NCBI GenBank assembly: GCA_028279085.1
Contig: JANQSX010000014.1
Location: forward strand, 1-6,113
Source of the DNA: Bdellovibrionales bacterium
GTDB taxonomy: Bacteria; Bdellovibrionota; Bdellovibrionia; Bdellovibrionales; UBA1609
DNA: 6,113 nt
Direction of reading: 5' to 3'
Below are positions 5,423 through 6,113 of this stretch, one piece after another. The translations under genes and the position numbers were made by a program. The notes beneath the pieces were generated by a model. It was not told the DNA's origin. It was given only the letters and a program-made list of their open reading frames with translations, and did no database searches. Numbering within the stretch: position 1 is the first letter of the stretch; each line of letters starts with the position of its first letter.

Positions 5423-6113
5423 TTACTGTTTTTCCAACTCTCTTCCCCATCGTTGCAGTAAATCCTCATGCACCTTCTTATAAGATTCTTCAACTTCCCC
5501 CAGATCTAGACGAAAACGATCTTTATCTCTTTTTTCCCCGGTCTTTTTATCCCAAAGACGACAGGAATCACAAGATATCTCATCACCTAACAACAGATTA
5601 TCCTCTTCTCCAGCTTGTGTTTTCTTTCTTTTTCCAAACTCCAGTTTAAAATCAATCAACTCCAATCCAACAGAATCAAAAAAATATTTCAATTTATTAT
5701 TTATTTCCAAAGCTTTCTTTTTTAAAACTTCCACTTCTTTCCAGTTAGAAGCAAACCCGAAAATAACCGCTTGTTCTGAACTAATAAAAGGATCACCCAA
5801 TTCATCTTTTTTATAATAAAACTCCACTAAAGGTTCCGGTAGAGTATGACCTTCAGAGAACTGAAATTTTCTAGCTGTGGAACCGGCTAAACGGTTTCTG
5901 ACTACCACCTCCAAAGGCAAAACCTCCAACCGCTGACAGATCATTCCTGTTTGCCCTATATCTGTCACCCGATGATTTTTTACCTTTTCTTTTTCCAGAA
6001 AACGAAAAATCAATGAACTGATATTCCTATTCAAGGTCCCTTTATCTTTAAATGAAGATTTTTTTCTTCCATTAAAAGCTGTTAAATTATCTTTAAAATC
6101 CAACCACACCAAA
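5423..6113 (-). CDS. purC: Phosphoribosylaminoimidazole-succinocarboxamide (SAICAR) synthase PurC, 5' end outside window
   Basis: PurC joins CAIR and aspartate using ATP to make SAICAR in de novo purine synthesis. About 229 codons are visible. Both family signatures are present: LPLEVVVRN (residues 65-73 of the fragment) and LIDFKLEFG (152-160). VEFYYKKDELGDP, DEIS and CRLWDKKTGEK are also typical. The fragment begins at VWLDFKDNLTAFNG, which in complete PurC proteins follows about 20 residues with the KxxEGKAK nucleotide-binding segment. The TTG at 6112-6110 is therefore an internal Leu codon, not the start, and the gene runs off the right edge. A short insertion-like stretch, KRKKTQAGEED (161-171), lies between LEFG and the LLLGDEIS segment, slightly longer than the usual loop. 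The stop is TAA. It is followed by purS after 38 bp and then purQ on the same strand, so this is one operon. Confidence 0.96.
   Translation of the reverse strand, partial: LVWLDFKDNLTAFNGRKKSSFKDKGTLNRNISSLIFRFLEKEKVKNHRVTDIGQTGMICQRLEVLPLEVVVRNRLAGSTARKFQFSEGHTLPEPLVEFYYKKDELGDPFISSEQAVIFGFASNWKEVEVLKKKALEINNKLKYFFDSVGLELIDFKLEFGKRKKTQAGEEDNLLLGDEISCDSCRLWDKKTGEKRDKDRFRLDLGEVEESYKKVHEDLLQRWGRELEKQ

Noticed and set aside
5385..5450. Longer N-terminus for PurS starting at 5450
   Set aside because: It would overlap purC and add 22 residues not seen in PurS; the ATG at 5384 has a strong GGAGG and gives the family's normal N-terminus.
5377..5649. Plus-strand frame opposite purS/purC
   Set aside because: Shadow of the conserved minus-strand purine genes.
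6110..6112. TTG as the purC start codon
   Set aside because: Complete PurC proteins carry about 20 more residues before the VWLDFKD segment, so this TTG encodes an internal Leu and the gene continues beyond the window.
1..6113. tRNA, rRNA, CRISPR array, insertion sequence or riboswitch
   Set aside because: I looked for GTTCGA-type T-loops, regularly spaced repeats, transposase motifs and terminal inverted repeats with target duplications, and found none.

Overview
The window looks like chromosomal DNA of an AT-rich, Gram-negative bacterium. By eye G+C is about one third, apart from one GC-rich island at the left edge. The Gram-negative call rests on a lipoprotein with a clean lipobox and a signal-peptide protein that looks like an outer-membrane beta-barrel ending in Phe. 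Separate purS and purQ genes mean the organism uses the split FGAM synthase (PurS/PurQ/small PurL). This argues against typical Gammaproteobacteria and Bacteroidetes, which carry a fused large PurL. A low-GC deltaproteobacterial/Bdellovibrionota-like or alphaproteobacterial host would fit, but I cannot fix the taxon from this window.

Layout, left to right. (1) 2-175, plus strand: the C-terminal end of an FGE-sulfatase/SUMF1-type C-type-lectin-fold protein. Its last ~35 codons have the composition and codon pattern of a diversity-generating retroelement (DGR) variable region. (2) 239-1886, minus strand: a probable two-gene unit, a beta-barrel outer-membrane protein followed 34 bp later by a lipoprotein with three cysteine-rich repeats of six Cys each. 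Its upstream region (1887-2144) holds a candidate promoter, two short palindromes and a perfect 9-bp inverted repeat in the presumed 5' leader. (3) 2145-3434, minus strand: an HD-domain phosphohydrolase of the SAMHD1/dNTPase-like family, starting with GTG. (4) 3435-4053: a 619-bp, very AT-rich gap between divergent genes. (5) 4054-4428, plus strand: a small unrecognised membrane-anchored protein with a good ribosome binding site. (6) 4480-6113, minus strand: the end of a purine operon, purC (5' end outside the window), purS and purQ, tightly packed. purL does not follow purQ.

How the parts relate. The purine genes act consecutively or together: PurS and PurQ belong to FGAM synthase, and PurC makes SAICAR two steps later. 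The HD protein may also act on nucleotides, but nothing here ties it to the purine operon. The left third is a cell-surface region: a possible DGR-diversified binding protein, a Cys-rich lipoprotein and an outer-membrane barrel. The most interesting candidate is the DGR target. Its template repeat and reverse transcriptase are not in the window, so that call is an inference from one gene end.
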